Of a stretch of DNA of 64,000 bases, positions 60,801-64,000 are shown one piece after another. The translations under genes were made by a program, and so were the position numbers. The stretch comes from Apostichopus japonicus. Taxonomy: Eukaryota; Echinodermata; Holothuroidea; Aspidochirotida; Stichopodidae. Within the stretch, counting starts at the first letter, position 1. Each line of letters opens with the position of its first letter. The notes under the pieces were generated by a model, which was given only the letters and a program-made list of their open reading frames with translations, was not told the DNA's origin and searched no databases. The DNA is taken from positions 3,434,001-3,498,000 of the forward strand of contig NC_092579.1 of the NCBI RefSeq assembly GCF_037975245.1, in the 5' to 3' direction.

Positions 60801-62786
60801 GGAGGGGTGTTTTTGATATTATTGGTGACAGTAACTTTGCACTCATCAGAATGGTTGTAACATGCCCTGAGTCTTCTATATCCATTCCAGGCAGGAGATG
60901 TTTGGGGTTGTCTCAGGGGTACGGGGAGGGGTGTTTTTGATATTAATGGTGACAGTAACTTTGCACTGATCGAATGGTTGTAACATACCCTGAGTCTTCT
61001 ATATCCATTCCAGGCAGGAGATTTTTGGGGCTGTCTTAAGGGTACGGGGAGGGGTGTTTTTGATATTATTGGTGACAGTAACTTTGCACTCATCAGAATG
61101 GTAGTAACATACCCTGAGTCTTCTATATCCATTCCAGGCAGGAGATGGTTGGGGTTGTCTCAGGGGTACGGGGAGGGGTGTTTTTGATATTATTGGTGAC
61201 AGTCTGTTCCTCAGTCTATCCTCTGTTCTGTTTATCTGTTTCTTGTACTCTTCGGCTGCTGGTTCTTGATGGCAGAATGACTCGAGGCTCGGCAAGAATT
61301 CAGGAGAAGAGCTAGATATTGCAGACTCTATGTTCTAGAAGAATCATAGAGAGACATACTATAGACAGCAATCACTAAAAATTTGCCACAAAACCAAATG
61401 GCTTTATTTTGAATTAAAAGATGTGATTCTATCGATAATACATTGTCTTCCACCGTTAAAAAACAAGAGCAAGAAAAAATATATTTATTTCAAGTTGCTT
61501 GCAAATAACAACAGATGATACTTTTTTATATATTTTTACAGACCTGACAAAACGTCAGCTAGGGCATATTTTGTACTGCACTTCATGTTATGCTTCAAAG
61601 CACTCATACTGACAGTACAGTCAGTACAAACATCATGTTTTCTATCAGATAAAGGTTAGAAACTGTTCATACTGTCAGTATGGGTGCCTTGAAGCATGAT
61701 ATGGGAGGACAGTGTAGAGTGGCATTAGCATCACAGAAGTTTCCTGATGCCTAATTTGCATATATAAGATAATCTGGGCAGAATTTTATTGTAGCAGATT
61801 TAGTTTAATAAAAAACACTCAAGTTGCAAATACAGTTGAAGCTGACGGAACATATCAAGTTTTCTAAAGTTTTTGTGATGAATACTGATACTTCAAATAT
61901 CTGGACGATATGAATGTTGAGAATCATGTTAATTCATTAAATTAATGGCTCACTCATTAATTTTCATCGGGTAGGAAATATTCGCACAAGGCATCTTTAG
62001 TTTCATGAATTGCAATCCTACTTTGAGTAATACTTGATATAGTCCTGGTAAAATTGTTCATCAAACTTAAAGAGGTCCTTTAGAAGAAAAACATGGTAGG
62101 TTTTTTAACAAAAATGTTCATAGAGTCAGCTATATTCCCAACATGACTTTCAGTTGAAGAAAAGAAATTAATATAGAAAACTCACTTTTCCACGTATTAA
62201 ACGCAATGTCAAGTTGATGCCTAAGGGCTTGGAATTTGGACCATACAAGTTAGTAGACTGTAAACAAATCAGATTCAACAAATTAATGCATGCTGTAAAG
62301 AAATACCAAAATGTACATTGACATATCATCTCAATTTTCTCAATTTTTTTTTAATTGATATCACTTAGATGCATGGTCTTTGCTTTAAGATAACAAAAAA
62401 AAACAAATCAAAATGAAGAAAAATGCTAAACAATATACACAAGATTCATAATTAGTTGAGAAGACCAACCATAACATGATATGGAGAAAGTGAGCTGAAA
62501 TTTTGTTTGGCTTTTATTTCGTTAAACAATATGTTTCAACATCCCATTAAAATACCTAATTTTTAATTTATCATTCTGAGAAGTCGTTTCTTCACCTCTC
62601 ACATTTACGAAACGTTGTTATGAAAGTTTATGACCTTTGTTCAAAGACGGACCTGGAATTTTAAAGCATGAACTTTGATCCCAGCTTTGCCCCTCGAGTC
62701 GGTCATCGCTTCAAAGACAGTCTTGTTTAATGGCTGTAAGGCAACACCAATCTGGTGACTCAGCTTCCATGATCGACCATCAAATG
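45622..62786 (-). CDS. CCDC33: CCDC33-like coiled-coil protein, 3' part of gene (13 exons, about 565 aa)
   Basis: Exons in transcript order: 62786-62653, 62257-62186, 61334-61113, 57154-57119, 56687-56545, 54361-54108, 53769-53681, 52104-51918, 51243-51143, 51041-51009 (tentative), 50046-49960, 48742-48611 and 45831-45622 (TAG-less end: stop TGA). Splice phases agree from start to stop. Exon 54361-54108 encodes a long heptad coil (LDNYRQGLQRMAEEMVALQQ...LEAENSVLRRQL), which resembles CCDC33 (YRRAMQKMAEDILSLRRQ). Exon 52104-51918 has ETTCRQQEMALEKMEKLLKR, and 50046-48611 has KRILSLEKE...AREWGREK, all collinear with CCDC33. The first two exons resemble a beta-rich C2-like segment. CCDC33 is mainly testis-expressed in mammals and a peroxisome link has been reported; the role here is unknown. 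Two introns carry arrays copied from the preceding exon's donor site. The gene's start is outside the window. Confidence 0.82.
46305..48632 (-). repeat. 60-bp tandem array, about 39 copies, seeded on an exon's 5' splice site
   Basis: On the minus (gene) strand each unit reads roughly TATGACTTCTCATATCGGAA, then T|GTAAGTTGAGATGAGCAAT, then CAGTATGTAAGTTGCAACCG. The first copy (48632 downward) is the actual end of exon 48742-48611: its last seven codons and donor GTAAGT. Copies continue through most of the following intron. Variants include TTCATATATG and an inserted AGTAAC. Higher-order duplication is visible: a three-unit block (about 181 bp) repeats at 46496/46677, and a block near 47160 recurs 848 bp later near 48008. 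Because 60 is divisible by 3, long spurious open frames appear on the plus strand. Confidence 0.93.
48611..48742 (-). CDS. CCDC33-like exon overlapping the 60-bp array
   Basis: The acceptor GTTCTTCCAG precedes 44 codons (start IVEKAREWGREKTSMQLNLD, end LEQQYDFSYRN) with donor GTAAGTTGAG. AREWGREK matches the ARRWGREK stretch of CCDC33. The final 21-22 coding bases plus the donor are identical or nearly so to the repeat unit of the adjacent array. Confidence 0.8.
50047..51008 (-). other. CCDC33-like intron
   Basis: This is an AT-rich intron between the tentative 33-bp exon (51009-51041) and exon 49960-50046, acceptor CAATAACAG. I saw no exon, repeat array or TE ends inside. Confidence 0.55.
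51009..51041 (-). CDS. Tentative 33-bp exon (NKLRHHLDDCE)
   Basis: Between CTGGAG and the strong donor GTGAGC lie 11 codons in phase 0/0, compatible with both neighbours. They fit the coiled-coil and the position expected from CCDC33. The acceptor lacks a strong pyrimidine tract. An upstream AG (CCGTCTAG) would extend the same coil but in a phase that does not match the preceding exon. Confidence 0.4.
52105..53680 (-). other. CCDC33-like intron with low-complexity runs
   Basis: It contains a poly-G run (52167), T-run/G-run (52509) and a diverged repeat-like segment (52960-53110, GGCCCGTAGGCCCTCTTTTGGG). Open frame 53443-53646 on the plus strand spans repetitive GGGACATT...GGGGAC wording and has no domain. 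Confidence 0.5.
54362..56544 (-). other. CCDC33-like intron holding a large hairpin element
   Basis: This 2.2-kb intron contains the near-palindrome 54705-54890 and an ACAAGACA/AATATAC-rich low-complexity tract to about 55200. The remainder is AT-rich without recognised exons. Confidence 0.55.
54705..54890. repeat. Long near-perfect palindrome (fold-back element)
   Basis: Two arms of about 80-90 nt are inverted copies. The left arm ends GAAAGATGGAATGTTCCATTC at about 54784. The right arm begins GTTGAATGGAAC at 54800. The loop GAGGCGCAGCCGA is itself partly self-complementary. The outer parts (TACAAATAATG...AGTGCAAATATT) are also mirrored. It would form a long stem in RNA or single-stranded DNA and is probably a fold-back/MITE insertion. 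Confidence 0.8.
57119..57154 (-). CDS. 36-bp micro-exon MATAYYRPQSTQ in the CCDC33-like gene
   Basis: A pyrimidine-rich acceptor (TTATTACTTTTTGAG) and donor GTAAAG bracket exactly 12 codons, phase 0/0, between the RRLR exon and the PKIDNAS exon. Its first codon is ATG, so it could also be the first coding exon of a shorter isoform started from an internal promoter. Confidence 0.5.
57155..61112 (-). other. Large CCDC33-like intron
   Basis: This 4-kb intron holds a three-copy repeat at 58720-59085, a run-rich repeat fragment at 59460-59630 and most of the 124-bp array (60335 onward). I found no additional exon. Confidence 0.55.
58720..59085. repeat. About 115-130-bp repeat, three diverged copies
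   Basis: Copies share GAGTATATA..., (C)ACTAGTTGGGAAAGGGG, CAAGCTGCT and ACATTTAAGCCATGTAACAA. Start points are near 58725, 58845 and 58965. It is non-coding. Confidence 0.7.
60335..61204 (-). repeat. 124-125-bp tandem array, 7 copies, seeded on an exon's 5' splice site
   Basis: The shared motif CATACCCTGAGTCTTC recurs at 60362, 60487, 60611, 60736, 60861, 60984 and 61108 (period 123-125). On the gene strand each unit is about 90 nt of exon-type sequence (frame SPIISKTPLPVPLRQPQ then PSPAWNGYRRLR), the donor CTCAGG|GTATGT and about 34 nt of intron. The copy nearest the exon (about 61085-61204) is the real exon end. The other six are intronic; 124 is not divisible by 3, so they cannot extend the frame by read-through. 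Confidence 0.92.
61113..61334 (-). CDS. CCDC33-like exon overlapping the 124-bp array
   Basis: The acceptor TTCTTCTAG precedes 74 codons in phase 0/0 (start NIESAISSSSPEFLPSLESF, middle EEYKKQINRTEDRLRN, end AWNGYRRLR), with donor GTATGT. The last 30 codons are the first unit of the array. The exact 74-codon fit supports use of the donor in the exon-proximal copy. Confidence 0.7.
61335..62185 (-). other. CCDC33-like intron
   Basis: This is an AT-rich intron between exons 62257-62186 (donor GTGAGT) and 61334-61113. I see no exon or repeat with clear ends. Confidence 0.55.
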
Positions 62787-64000
62787 CTGAAAGACATGTT
62801 TAACAATTCTAAGTAAAACCATCAAAGTTGTTCAATTTATAAAAGAAATTTCATTCCCACATAGAAAAGTTCCTCAACAAGATGCACCTTAAGTCCACCA
62901 CATACAAGTAGTTCAAGAAAACGTATCATAATGCATCAGAGAATAAATACGTTCACAGAGGATGCACAGAGCAAAGATATAATTTTGATCGATGGCAAAT
63001 CCATACGGAATTAAATTTCAATGGTAAACTGCTTTGCATGTTTGACGATCACTTGATTAATTTAATCTGATGACTTTTATCTCACAACCAACTTTAAACA
63101 GTTGTATTATGATACCAACCTTGTTTAGAGATATTCTGGCAGCACACAAAGTTACCCTTATTTTCAAAGGGCAAAACTATTCCACTGATGTTAGTTAAAA
63201 CTCCATCTCAGCATCTTGTCCCTGACTCAAATATATGATTGATTAAGCAGGGATGTGCCCACACTGGGCGGCCCCGCCCAGCACTTAAAATTACCGCCCA
63301 GCACTGTCTTAAAAATGGTGAATCCCGCCCAGCACTATTTTCATATAAAATCCTGACATTCCTTACAATATATTCAACATAAATTGGGCCTTGTCTATGC
63401 CAAAATCATACAGACTAATAATGCATCAGTTACGCATGGGAGAAACATAACTTACGGCTCTCAATCGGTCCCTTGTAAAATCTCTTTGAAACAAACTAAT
63501 AACTTTTACCAGGTACGTTATATATTTCACTACAAAAAATAAGTTTTAAATGTAAATTGTTAGCAAAACTAGTATGGGCTTAAAAAGCTACACAAGTGCT
63601 AGCATTTGGCATCCGAGCACCTTCAAAAATTGAAAAATTTCTTAACCCGGAGGGGGACCCCCTTAGTCCCCTTCCCCAGGACGGCGATCAGTTTACCCGG
63701 CGCTCAGGAAATCCTGGGCACATCCCTGTTGAGTGTAACCTGAACTAAGCAACCCCCTCCCCCCCCCTGCCCTTCTCCAGGCAGTTGGTCACAGTGGAAG
63801 GTTTCTGATGACAACATATGACAGACCTGTGTTCTCCAAACATTTTACTTTCTTGTTAATTTGTTAAAATTCTGTTAATTTATCCTTGTAAGAAAAACTG
63901 ATCAATTGGAATGCATGGTTAGCTGTCCGGTCATTGTTCTCTGTACTTAGCGTTCAAATCAGAGTGCAACCTTTTCTTTCTTTTTTTTTTGGGGGGGGGA
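62787..64000 (-). other. Upstream intron of the CCDC33-like gene to window edge
   Basis: The first exon seen begins in phase 1, so the coding sequence continues upstream beyond the window. This stretch contains a 481-bp TIR element (63248-63728) and poly-C/poly-G runs at 63762 and 63991. No exon was found. Confidence 0.6.
63248..63728. mobile_element. Short non-autonomous DNA transposon (TIR CAGGGATGTGCCCA)
   Basis: The left end CAGGGATGTGCCCA and right end TGGGCACATCCCTG are perfect 14-bp inverted repeats bounding 481 bp. The left interior has three copies of CGCCCAGCACT. The CAGGG terminus resembles hAT-type elements. The flanking 8 bp (TGATTAAG and TTGAGTGT) do not match, so the target duplication is lost or the family is different. 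It is non-coding. Confidence 0.7.

Noticed and set aside
60414..61295. Minus-strand frames across the 124-bp array read as a repetitive protein
   Set aside because: The unit length is not a multiple of 3, frames shift from copy to copy, and only the exon-proximal copy fits the splice phases.

Overview
This is eukaryotic, animal-type genomic DNA. It is AT-rich, with small exons, GT-AG introns, many long homopolymers and dense interspersed repeats. I reconstructed the genes by reading exons with conserved domains and requiring matching intron phases. The gene set (DHX40, LUC7L3, CCDC33 and PIGY relatives plus a CARD-Death-domain adaptor) fits an invertebrate metazoan. A marine invertebrate deuterostome such as an echinoderm or hemichordate is my best guess, but the species is not proven.

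Layout. (1) 1-10782, plus strand: the 3' end of a DHX40-type DEAH-box RNA helicase in seven exons. Its second intron carries a full-length Ty1/copia retrotransposon (1046-5966) in antisense orientation, with LTRs that look identical and an open gag-pol. Two later introns carry 32-bp and 21-bp minisatellites. (2) 13991-20746, plus strand: a complete small gene for a CARD + Death-domain adaptor (CRADD/RAIDD-like architecture) with a lysine-rich tail and all introns in phase 1. (3) 28485-41089, minus strand: a complete nine-exon LUC7L3-type U1 snRNP-associated splicing factor. Its introns hold two related TTAA-flanked MITEs and a 4.2-kb element with terminal inverted repeats. (4) 42302-42446, plus strand: the last exon of a PIGY-like GPI-anchor enzyme subunit, head-to-head with LUC7L3. 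(5) 45622-62786, minus strand: the 3' part of a CCDC33-type coiled-coil gene, read as 13 phase-compatible exons.

The most unusual signal is in the CCDC33-like gene. Two independent intronic tandem arrays (about 39 x 60 bp and 7 x 124 bp) each start inside an exon. Each repeats that exon's 3' end together with its 5' splice site, so the introns are packed with copies of the real donor site. A third array, in LUC7L3, starts at a 3' splice site and was later split by a MITE.

The remaining sequence is introns and intergenic DNA with fold-back and inverted-repeat elements. I saw no tRNA or rRNA genes, CRISPR arrays or prokaryotic features. All homology statements are from recognition by eye; no searches were run.
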